Under the pieces are notes generated by a model. It searched no databases. It saw only the letters and a program-made list of their open reading frames with translations, and was not told the DNA's origin. Position numbers and translations under genes: made by a program. A stretch of DNA of 64,000 nt, from contig CM076848.1 of the NCBI GenBank assembly GCA_039519185.1, positions 56,012,778 to 56,076,777 of the forward strand, given 5' to 3'. Below, in pieces: positions 10,271 to 19,473 of the stretch; position 1 is the stretch's first letter; every line of letters begins with the position of its first letter. This DNA is from Astragalus membranaceus (lineage: Eukaryota > Streptophyta > Magnoliopsida > Fabales > Fabaceae).

Positions 10271-11755
10271 TGATAACACATATTTATATGAGTTATTTAT
10301 ACTTATTCAAAGTTAAATCATGCAAGTTCTCTGGCAATAGTAGGTTGTTTCTATTAAGTTTCTGTTAGTTTATTGCTTTTTAGTTAGAAAGGGGCTAAAT
10401 TACAAATTCTATGCATTTTGGCACCAATTGGCGCCTTTGTGAGCGTTTTGATGCTTCTTGTGTTTGTGCAGTAAACTGATCGTGGCAACGTCTCTCGTCA
10501 CGTCTGAAGGAAGGCAGCAGAGCAAGAAAGAAATATCTTATTTTTGGCGCACAAGAAATGATGGTCAAATATCTAGAAGTGCAGAATATCTTCTCTCTCC
10601 TCAGCGCTGACGCGGCTGACGCACTGTAGCAGTGCAGTGTCATTTCAGAACAGAATTAATTTACAAGCAAGCTTGGAAGGTGGGGAATGACATCAGCAAG
10701 CATGTGACCTTCTGTTTTTTTTGGCTATTTAAACAAAGCTTATCTCTCTCTACGAAAAAGGAGGGGGAATCCATTCATCATCCACCTTCCTCCACTTCCA
10801 GAGGAGTTTTCTAAAAGAAGTTCTGGACACAGACTTCTTCATTCGAACTCTCCTCAAGCTCCATTTTTATTTCCATTCGCACCCATTACTGTGAAGCTCA
10901 GACGTTGCAACGTCTCTACAGCGTGCATGAAGGAATGCTTCTTAGGCGTATCTTTTGCGTTTAGTCTCCTTTTCTCTATGTACGGTATTTGGATTTTAAC
11001 TCCTCTTCTTTCTGTAAAGATGCTCAGCATGAGCTAAACATTTGTAGTTGGGTTGTTGTTTTGCATGTAATGAACCTCTAGTTTAATGTTATGAAGTATT
11101 GATGTTTATGCGTTTTAAATCTTTGCATGTTAATATTTCCAAACTTGTTTTGAACTGGCCACTTAAAACAAGTAGATTCATAGGTACAGACATGGTCTAT
11201 GAAAAGAACTCAAAGATTTATGTGAATGAAAAGGTGCACTAAAGACATTTAGGCATTTTTATCTAAGTCTAGACATAGAATGGATAATAGTTCATAGGAC
11301 ATTGTTGTGGGTACTTAAAATACAGGAGTAGGCCTACTTAGGACCTAGACATAGGAATTCTAGTACTTGAAGCTCTGACGTTTTGTGACTGAAAAGCACA
11401 GCTCTTTTGCAACAGCGTTCAAACGTTATAACGTCTATACAACATAGCATTTGTACGTGTTAACGTGTAAACGTTATAACGTCTGACTAGAGGAGATTTA
11501 CTTGCATGCAGCAATCCAACTCATACTTTCCCATATCCACAACCACTTCTTATTTACTCGCTTTATTTATGTCCTTAGTCTTAATATCAACTTTTAGTGC
11601 CGATTTATTACTTGTTTCACTTGTGTTTTAAAGACTTAAACTCTGAAAGTTAATCAATCCTCGTGGGAACGATCTCTTACTTTTATCCACTTTATTACTT
11701 GTACGATGTGTATACTTGCACTGATATTGCGATTATAAAACACACGGACGCAACA
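10271..11755 (+). repeat. 5' LTR of the Athila-like element
   Basis: Begins TGATAACACA and ends GGACGCAACA. A TATA-like GGCTATTTAAAC is at about 10722-10733. It carries two perfect ACGTTATAACGT palindromes (11423-11434, 11471-11482) and GACGTTGCAACGTC at 10901-10914. Confidence 0.95.
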
Positions 11756-11761
11756 AGTTTT

Positions 11762-11779
11762 TGGCGCCGTTGCCGGGGA
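11762..11779 (+). other. Primer binding site of the Athila-like element
   Basis: TGGCGCCGTTGCCGGGGA, six bases after the 5' LTR. It is a well-known Athila/Calypso-type primer site. Confidence 0.85.
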
Positions 11780-12029
11780 TTGTATTTAACTTTTATGGTT
11801 CAAAAGTATTAAAGCACTAGGTGAAAGAATTTTACTGTGTTGTTCGTTGTTTCTGTATGTGAACAGGTAAACGTTACAGCGTATGCTTAGTTCCAATTCA
11901 AGCTCTAATTCAACTGAACCAGGGAGTGAATTTGCATTGTGCTTTATGTCTGTAGTGTGTTTTCTTTGTTGTTATTACTATTATTGTTTGTGTTGAGTGT
12001 TTTGAAAAAAAAAAATCCACTTTTATGCC

Positions 12030-12806
12030 ATGGACCATTGGAGTTTTTACTTTATGCAAGAAATGAATGAATTGAATGTTCAACAAGAATGTTTCAATTA
12101 TGATTTCCATGAGAGTAAATATCAAAGGGGCTGTTATGAGAAAAATTTCATGCCCATGACTGCCCAAAATATGGATTATGGAATGGGAAATGATGTGTGT
12201 GAGCAAGATTCATATCCTCAAGCTCAAACCGTAGGATTACATGAGAACAACTTTGAATTAAAAGAACTCTTAGCTCATTCCCTTGAGTATATGAAGGTGT
12301 ATCGTGACAACTCTGAAGCTTCATGTAAGAATGTAGAGGCTCACATTAAGACAATTATGGAGCATCTAAAAGAAGAGAGTTGTATTGGAAAAGTGGTTGA
12401 GCTAGAAGAAAAGAGTTGTATTGAATATGTGGTTGAGCAAGAGGAAGAAAAAGAGAGTGTAAAGTATGAGCTTGAATGTGGTCATTTGGAAATGGTGGAA
12501 GAAAAACAAAAAAATCGTGTAGTTGTAGAAAAAGAAAAATTCAAAAATAGTGACAAGGAAGAAAATCCAAAGTTGAGGTATGAAGAGAGTCATGAGAAAA
12601 TTCAGATTCAACCTTTGGTAATTGAAGAAAAGAATCCTCCGCAAAATGAGCTTAATTTTTTTCAAGAAAGGAGAAATTCATATCCCAAATGCTTACTGGT
12701 TGGTGCATGGGAACACTTGCTTCCATATACCAAATACATGGGATCTCTGACCAAAAAGAGAAAGCGGAAGGATGATGTTTTCTTTTTGTCCTATTATCCA
12801 CCCTAA
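12030..12806 (+). CDS. Unassigned ORF (258 aa) inside the Athila-like element
   Basis: A single open frame from ATG 12030 to the stop at 12804-12806. The N-terminal third is Asn/Met/Tyr-rich and carries FELKELLAHSLEYMKVY. The middle is highly acidic and lysine-rich, with repeated VVELEEKSCIE / VVEQEEEKESV segments and a strong coiled-coil look. The C-terminus has a basic KKRKRKDD patch that could be a nuclear signal. I recognise no gag zinc knuckle, protease or envelope domain. It may be a relic of the N-terminal gag region of an Athila ancestor or a private ORF. The other LTR elements here have unrelated gag sequences. Whether it is translated is unknown. Confidence 0.5.
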   Translation: MDHWSFYFMQEMNELNVQQECFNYDFHESKYQRGCYEKNFMPMTAQNMDYGMGNDVCEQDSYPQAQTVGLHENNFELKELLAHSLEYMKVYRDNSEASCKNVEAHIKTIMEHLKEESCIGKVVELEEKSCIEYVVEQEEEKESVKYELECGHLEMVEEKQKNRVVVEKEKFKNSDKEENPKLRYEESHEKIQIQPLVIEEKNPPQNELNFFQERRNSYPKCLLVGAWEHLLPYTKYMGSLTKKRKRKDDVFFLSYYPP

Positions 12807-13253
12807 CTTGGGTTTGAATTCCAAGTCTGGCTGAGGACTCTTAAACCAAGCGCTACTGGGAGGCAGCCCAGAGTTTTTATTCTAATCCTTGTTGTTTTTG
12901 TTTCTATTTTTTGTTTTGTGCAGGAATGGAAGCTGAAGGTAGGAGAGATTCAAGACTCAAGTTATTGAAGTGTGGTAGACGTTATAACGTCTCTGTGTAT
13001 CTAGGACGTTGTCACGTTTGCTGCCTGGGTGAAGTTTTAAAAGAAAAAGAAGACTGCTGAAGCAGGCATCCCAGCCAGACAGAGTGGAAGGCTCAGGTCA
13101 GGTGTTCTGAACAAGTAGTTTAGCCCTCTTTTTAGCAGTAGAATAGTTGTAGTTTTTAGTTAGTAGTCAGTAGTTTGTTTGCTGGTGTTGTGTTTGAGTG
13201 TTCCTCTCCCATTTTTGAAGATCAGTGAGCAGTGAGGACACTGCTCATCTTTG

Positions 13254-13299
13254 TGTCTGGGGGGGAGGATCATTTTTATGTTTTGTGTTTGCATAAAAA

Positions 13300-13332
<33 letters not shown>

Positions 13333-13333
13333 C
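13254..13333 (+). repeat. Internal polypurine-like tract followed by (AAT)n microsatellite
   Basis: A G-run (CTGGGGGGGAGGATC) at about 13258-13272 resembles the internal polypurine-like tracts of Athila elements. About a dozen AAT units follow at 13300-13333. Confidence 0.6.
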
Positions 13334-14393
13334 AGTTTACTTTCCTACTCTATTAATCATAAAAAATGTTTCTCTTTGGGCTAAATCTAGTAATGACTAT
13401 GTGTGAATTTGTGTGAGTAGCTGATGCATGCTTAGATAAATAGAATTGATTACTGCTTCCACATAAACTCTGTTTTGAGGAAAACCTAGTTAGCTAGGGA
13501 CTATTTGATGCTAAAACTAGTTTTGGTTGACTTTGGTGATTGTAAAACTTGATTAAAAACTTAGAGTAGCAGTAGAAACGAAGTTTGGGGGTATATCAGG
13601 TTGTACTAAGGCTGGGTGCAAAGACTATAGGATGATTAGTGCATGTGTAGTGTGAGTGCAGCGTTGTAACGTCTACCCGTAACGTTATAACGTATGCCGT
13701 GTGTGTTTGTGTGTTGTGTTCTGTGTTATCAAACGTTATAACGTCTACTCCAAAAAGACCAAAAAGTGTGTGTTGTTTCAAATAAGTGGAAAAATCCACA
13801 TGTCCTCTGTGTTTGCTGCAATTTCCCGAAACAAATACTGGGTACCCCAAATATCTCAATCCAAAATTGTCAAATCCAAAGGATCAAAAAGGAGAAAATC
13901 ACAAAAACTCCAAACCAAAAGTGAAGTGAATCAAATGAAAGTTGCTCAGTAATGAGGGGTTGCAGTCCTCTGTGTGTTTTGTGTTGTGTGAGTCAGAAAA
14001 GTAGTTTGCACTAATCTAGTCCTAGCACCCAAATTAAGACCCTTTGTCATGCTTAAAATAACCCTCATGTCTTATGTGGAAATGTTAGCCTACTCTCTGT
14101 TTTGAAAGATGTTATACTCTCACCATATGGAAACCACTCTTTCATAGGCTAGGGTAGCTTCTGAACCTAGCTAGGAAAAGAATTGATACAGAGATCACAC
14201 ACTCACTTTGGGCAGTAATGAATCTAGAATGTAATTGTGCATTGGTGCGTGAGTGTGTAGTGTAAGTCTGAAGGAATTAGCCCCTTGAGGATAATTTTTG
14301 ATCAAATGGGTGAGCAGGGTGTAAACTGCTGGCGTATTTAATTTCTTGCATCTTTTCATATGCAGTGTTTCGATTGCTTGAGGACAAGCAATG

Positions 14394-14410
14394 GTTTAAG
14401 TTTGGTGGTG
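14394..14410 (+). other. Polypurine tract of the Athila-like element
   Basis: TTTAAGTTTGGTGGTG directly precedes the TGATAACA start of the 3' LTR. The same wording ends many Athila-type elements. Confidence 0.75.
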
Positions 14411-15886
14411 TGATAACACATATTTATATGAGTTATTTATACTTATTCAAAGTTAAATCATGCAAGTTCTCTGGCAATAGTAGGTTGTTTCTATTAAGTT
14501 TCTGTTAGTTTATTGCTTTTTAGTTAGAAAGGGGCTAAATTACAAATTCTATGCATTTTGGCACCAATTGGCGCCTTTGTGAGCGTTTTGATGCTTCTTG
14601 TGTTTGTGCAGTAAACTGATCGTGGCAACGTCTCTCGTCACGTCTGAAGGAAGGCAGCAGAGCAAGAAAGAAATATCTTATTTTTGGCGCACAAGAAATG
14701 ATGGTCAAAGATCTAGAAGTGCAGAAGATCTTCTCTCTCCTCAGCGCTGACGCACTGTAGCAGTGCAGTGTCATTTCAGAACAGAATTAATTTACAAGCA
14801 AGCTTGGAAGGTGGGGAATGACATCAGCAAGCATGTGACCTTCTGTTTTTTTTGGCTATTTAAACAAAGCTTATCTCTCTCTACGAAAAAGGAGGGGGAA
14901 TCCATTCATCATCCACCTTCCTCCACTTCCAGAGGAGTTTTCTAAAAGAAGTTCTGGACACAGACTTCTTCATTCGAACTCTCCTCAAGCTCCATTTTTA
15001 TTTCCATTCGCACCCATTACTGTGAAGCTCAGACGTTGCAACGTCTCTACAGCGTGCATGAAGGAAGGCTTCTTAGGCGTATCTTTTGCGTTTAGTCTCC
15101 TTTTCTCTATGTACGGTATTTGGATTTTAACTCCTCTTCTTTCTGTAAAGATGCTCAGCATGAGCTAAACATTTGTAGTTGGGTTGTTGTTTTGCATGTA
15201 ATGAACCTCTAGTTTAATGTTATGAAGTATTGATGTTTATGCGTTTTAAATCTTTGCATGTTAATATTTCCAAACTTGTTTTGAATTGGCCACTTAAAAC
15301 AAGTAGATTCATAGGTACAGACATGGTCTATGAAAAGAACTCAAAGATTTATGTGAATGAAAAGGTGCACTAAAGACATTTAGGCATTTTTATCTAAGTC
15401 TAGACATAGAATGGATAATAGTTCATAGGACATTGCTGTGGGTACTTAAAATACAGGAGTAGGCCTACTTAGGACCTAGACATAGGAATTCTAGTACTTG
15501 AAGCTCTGACGTTTTGTGACTGAAAAGCACAGCTCTTTTGCAACAGCGTTCAAACGTTATAACGTCTATACAACATAGCATTTGTACGTGTTAACGTGTA
15601 AACGTTATAACGTCTGACTAGAGGAGATTTACTTGCATGCAGCAATCCAACTCATACTTTCTCATATCCACAACCACTTCTTATTTACTCGCTTTATTTA
15701 TGTCCTTAGTCTTAATATCAACTTTTAGTGCCGATTTATTACTTGTTTCACTTGTGTTTTAAAGACTTGAACTCTGAAAGTTAATCAATCCTCGTGGGAA
15801 CGATCTCTTACTTTTATCCACTTTATTACTTGTGCGACGTGTATACTTGCACTGATATTGCGATTATAAAACACACGGACGCAACA
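14411..15886 (+). repeat. 3' LTR of the Athila-like element
   Basis: Near-identical to 10271-11755, with a 9-bp deletion near 14750 (GCGGCTGAC present only in the 5' copy). It is followed by the CCTAG duplication at 15887-15891. Confidence 0.95.
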
Positions 15887-18301
15887 CCTAGCATCCAGGT
15901 CTGCCAGGTTCACTTCAGTTTCATTTCCGGATTTCTTGTCCGGGTTCCTTACTTCAGCAATCTCTTGATCATCCTTGATGCTTAGGTAGTAGCATCTGCG
16001 TGCTGCGGCCGGGTCATCCTGGAGGGTCACAATTTCGTTTCCCAAGGTGTAAAACTTCATCTTCAAGTGAACTGTTGAGGTTACTGCCTCTAGCCTGCCC
16101 AATGTCGGCCTCCCGATAATGCATTGGTAGATGGATTTGCATGGGAGGACCAGGAAAGCTGTCTTTACAGTTCTGAATAGAGGTTGCTCGCCGTCAGGGT
16201 CTCTGCAGGTGACCATCAGCTCCAAGTGGCCAAGTGGCTTGGTTTTCGATCCGTTGAAACCAGTTAAGTCTCTTCCCTGGTAGGGAGTCGGGTCGTTGGG
16301 GGGAAATGTTCAACACCTTCAGTAAGTCTTCAAAAATGATGTCCACTGAGCTACCCTGATCAACCTGGATTCTTCTGACTTCGACAATGGCCATGACGGC
16401 GGTGATCAGCAGCGGGATGTATTTGTTGGGCTTTCCATCGAGTAAATCTCGGTCTTCAAAGGTCAGGGGTGGCCTGGCAGGTCCCTCCCTTGGGGTCGAG
16501 GTAGATGCAACATTCAAGATTTCCTTCCATCTTCTCTTAATTGACTTATTGGTTCCACACCCATCTAGAGGATTGCCCCCATGGATCACCATGGCTACCG
16601 GTCTCTCCTTAGATTTTCGGGTGTCTTCTTTCTCGGAAGATTCGCTACCATCATCCTTCGTAGCTTTGACGACTTCACTTGCCGGGGCCTTACCCTTGCG
16701 GGGCGACCTAGATCTCTTTGAGGGCGATTGTGGTCTCTTTCGTGAATTGCTTGGGTCGCCCTCCTTCTTGACATACTCCAAAAGCTTTCCCTTCTGAATT
16801 AGCTCTTCAATATCATCTTTGAGGGCTCGGCAGCCGTTAGTGTCATGGCCTCCGCTCCGATGGTAGCGGCACCACTTCTTGGAAGGATTCTGACCTTCTC
16901 TTAACACCAAAGGCCCTGGTCTCTTGATGTTCTTGAATTCGGCATTTGCGCACTCAGCTAAAATTTTTGCCCGGGATGCGTTGAGGAGCGTGTGTTTAGC
17001 GAACCTCCGTGGTCGTGGTTCACGGTGCCCTCCTCCCGTCTCTTTTCGCTGACGGTTTTCCCGAGCATCTTCCTTTTCGTTCCCAACCTTAGCCGCCTCG
17101 TGGTAGGCCATGTCGTCCTCTTCATAGTCCATGTACTTTTGTGCTTTCTGAGGGAATTCCCCCAAGCTTCTGGGCTTGTTCACTCCCACATCAACTTGAA
17201 AGAGACTTCCTTTCTTGAGGCCATCTTTCATCCAAAACAGTCTTTGCTTGTCTTCCAGGTTTCGAACGCATGCTGCCTCTTGGTTGAAACGTTCTATGTA
17301 CTCCCTTAGAGTCTCTCTCTCCCACTGTCTGACTGCCCTTAGAACCTCTTCTGATTTGGGATTCAGCCGGGAAGCCGTGAAACGAGCTGAGAACATTCTG
17401 GCCAGTTGACTCCAAGAAGCTATGGAGTTTGGCTTCAGCTCTTGGAACCACTCTAATGCGGAGTTCTCAAGAGTGAGAGGGAAAATCTTACAGTGAACAG
17501 GCTCTCTGGCGCCCATGTAGCGCATCATCAGAGAGAAATGCGCGAGATGGCGGTCTGGGTCTCCAGTCCCATCGTACATCTTGAGAGCTGGCAGCTTCTC
17601 CAAAGCCCTCGGGATCGGGCATTCATCCACCTTTCTGGTGAAGGGTCCTTCGTTGGAGAAGAACCTTGAGTTGCGAGGTGAACAGTCTTCGAAGTCATTG
17701 TCTTGATACCCGTGCCGGTCCGGGGATCTCCTCGACGGTGATCCTCGGTGGCGCCTCTTGTGTACCTTTGCTCGGCTTCTGGACCTTTCGCGAGAGTTGG
17801 AGGAAGCATGCGAGGAAATTTTGAAGGGAGATTCATCTGGCCGGTAGGTCCCATTCGGGGAGGATGGAGGTGTGTTTGGGGGTGAGTCTGATCTATGGCG
17901 CTTGTGACGCCGAGGAGGTGAGCGGTGCACATGCTTCTGACTTGGGGGGAGCGATGAGAGTGATGCCTTCGAGGGGGAGAGCGGTGGTGTCTTGATACCA
18001 CGGTTGTCTGAGTAGGGGTTCCCCAATGGGGCGGAGGCTGTTCGGGCATGGAAGCTACCTGCCTTTCAATCTGCTTGAGGCGTGCTTCCTGTTGTAGCAT
18101 AGTCTGAGTGCGAATGCAGAGGAGATCCAAAAGTTGATTCACTGTTGGGGGTTGCACCTGCTCCTGAGGGGAGCCTGTATGTGGCGCCTGGACGGGGGTG
18201 CCTTCGTCAGGCTGGGAAGCAACATTGCCATCAAGTGTATCCTCTTGCTGTGGTGCAGGTACGGCAATGCTTCGAACTCGGGGTCTACCTCTGGGAGCCA
18301 T
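15887..18301 (-). pseudogene. Tat gag and protease, frameshifted
   Basis: The frame opens at ATG 18301 with MAPRGRPRVRSIAVPAPQ, just inside the 5' LTR and primer region. It changes frame near 18030-18060 (in the Pro/Ser/Arg-rich linker) and continues to 16194. The core gag domain includes MYDGTGDPDRHLAHF, LENSALEWFQELKP and ARFTASRLN. A zinc-knuckle-like C-RYHRSGGHDTNGC segment follows. The protease active site VDQGSSVDI lies near 16360, and GRPTLGRLEAVTSTVHLK (after another frame change near 16225-16290) is the protease C-terminal part. The chain runs into the nested element at 15891 and resumes at 10265. Multiple shifts make it non-functional. Confidence 0.88.
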
Positions 18302-18352
18302 AGGAGAACAAGGAAAGGTTGAAAAAGCAGAGTTGATGTGAAAGATAGATAT

Positions 18353-18371
18353 CTCTCACTGTGGTCGCCAA
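18353..18371 (-). other. Primer binding site region of the Tat element
   Basis: On the minus strand the LTR end CAGAACA is followed by TTGGCGACCACAGTGAGAG. The TGGCG start is typical of tRNA 3'-end complements in Tat elements; I cannot name the tRNA with confidence. Confidence 0.6.
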
Positions 18372-18725
18372 TGTTCTGCACCTAGCAGTGCTGCGGTGAC
18401 TGCTGTTGGTAGGTCTTTTGCAATCCGAGCGGAGTGTTGAATGAATCCCGGAGGGGGCACCTGCGGTGCCACTCCGACGCCCAAGTCAGTATAGGGAATG
18501 AGAAAGTAGTAATATTCTAGGAATGAGAATGTACCTATTAATAGGAATGTGAGCTAGTATTTATAGGGAATCGTGCCCGTTGTGAGCTGTCGGATTGATA
18601 GAATTGATCTGAGCCATCCAAGTATGATAGTCATAATTGGGCTTGTATATTGTGGATATGGACCAAAGTGATTGGGCCAATCCATATCCAATTGCTGAAT
18701 GGGCCTCTTGGTCCAGTCCAGAATA
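18372..18725 (-). repeat. 5' LTR of the Tat element
   Basis: Direct repeat of 3184-3537. Its outer end reads CAGAATA where the partner has CAGAACA, so the canonical terminal CA is lost. Confidence 0.92.
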
Positions 18726-18730
18726 TATAT

Positions 18731-18732
<2 letters not shown>

Positions 18733-18784
<52 letters not shown>
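18733..18784. repeat. (AC)n microsatellite
   Basis: About 26 AC units next to the right end of the Tat element. A long cysteine/valine frame here is only the microsatellite translated. Confidence 0.97.
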
Positions 18785-18787
<3 letters not shown>

Positions 18788-19473
18788 GGAATAGTAGAAG
18801 CAAAAGCAAAGAAAACAAAAACTCTAAGGGAGGAGTAATCGGGGGCAGTGTGATATAAAAGCTCATAAGGGGGATATACCTCTCAATGAAGGAGATGGCA
18901 ATCTGTTGATCAAATGGGTTGATGTAGCTATGCATTCTCCCCAAAATTGAATAGGAACCTTGGATTGGAAGTAGAGGGCTCATGCTACATTTAAGAGATG
19001 TTGATGCTTCCTCTCCACAACTGAATTTGGTTATGGACTGTGTGAGGGTAGAAAAACTGGTGTAGGGCACATTCACTTTGCAAAAAGGAGTGAAGAGCAA
19101 GTTCACCGGCATTGTCAGCCCTGATGGCCTTTATCTGCTTGTTTGAACTGAGTCTTTACAAACTTGAAGAAACATCGAATCAAATGGGTAGCCTCTGGTT
19201 TGGATTTCATGAGGTGAATCTATGTGAATCTTGTGCAATCACACCAACAATAGTTAGAAAGTATTGATTGTCATCATGAGTAAGGCTTGTGGAAAGGACC
19301 CCATACACCACAACGCACAAGATCAAAAGGAAATTCACAATAATGATTATTAGCATTAAATGGTAAACAATGCATTTTTGGTAAAGGACAAATAGGACGG
19401 GAAGTGTTGCGATCATAAGAACCAAGTAAAGACAATTTTGTGAACAAAAATTTTAAAACATGATCAGAGAGGT
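18785..19473 (-). pseudogene. Ty1/copia relic, integrase part
   Basis: Minus-strand fragments in shifting frames resemble copia integrase: a QYFLTIV-like block near 19240-19270, FKFVKTQF near 19150, and a VERKHQHLLNVA / FWGECIATSTHLINRLP block near 18900-19020. Multiple stops and shifts are present. It ends at the (AC)n tract, and the reverse transcriptase and 3' LTR are missing. The relic continues at 28353 across the Tekay/Del insertion (target duplication GAGGT). Confidence 0.75.
19469..19473. repeat. Target site duplication GAGGT of the Tekay/Del element
   Basis: GAGGT at 19469-19473 and again at 28353-28357, directly outside the two LTRs. Confidence 0.97.

Larger units (their letters stand above)
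10271..15886 (+). mobile_element. Athila-like non-autonomous LTR retrotransposon (LARD) nested in the Tat element
   Basis: LTRs of 1485 and 1476 bp (10271-11755, 14411-15886) begin TGATAACA and end GCAACA, with a perfect CCTAG duplication. They differ by about nine substitutions and one 9-bp gap, so insertion is recent. The primer site TGGCGCCGTTGCCGGGGA at 11762 is the one used by Athila/Calypso-type elements (usually ascribed to tRNA-Asp). The internal motifs AAGCGCTACTGGGAGGCAG at 12848 and GCTTGAGGACAAGCAATGG before the 3' LTR are also typical of that lineage. Gag, protease, reverse transcriptase and integrase are all absent; the 2.65-kb interior holds one unassigned ORF. It must have been mobilised by proteins of another element. 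Confidence 0.92.
3184..18725 (-). mobile_element. Ty3/gypsy Tat-lineage LTR retrotransposon (degenerate), with antisense ORF and minisatellite; host of a nested element
   Basis: Two LTRs of 354 bp (3184-3537 and 18372-18725) begin TGTTCTG and end CAGAACA or a mutated CAGAATA. In minus orientation the order is 5' LTR, primer site, gag, protease, reverse transcriptase, two RNase H-like domains, integrase, then a long 3' region and polypurine tract. The second RNase H domain and an extra gene on the opposite strand between integrase and 3' LTR are known marks of the Tat/Ogre branch. Removing the nested element and its duplication leaves about 9.9 kb. Gag and pol contain several stops and frameshifts, so this copy cannot act on its own. 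About 15 LTR differences in 354 bp, by eye, make it the oldest complete element here. TATAT on both sides is the likely 5-bp target duplication, but it lies in a microsatellite. Confidence 0.9.

Noticed and set aside
12402..12665. Phe/Leu-rich minus-strand frame opposite the Athila-like ORF
   Set aside because: Antisense shadow of an A-rich acidic coding stretch.
18561..19112. 183-codon minus-strand frame with a poly Val-Cys stretch
   Set aside because: It is the (AC)n microsatellite read through into copia relic and LTR sequence. Only the copia integrase similarity is real.
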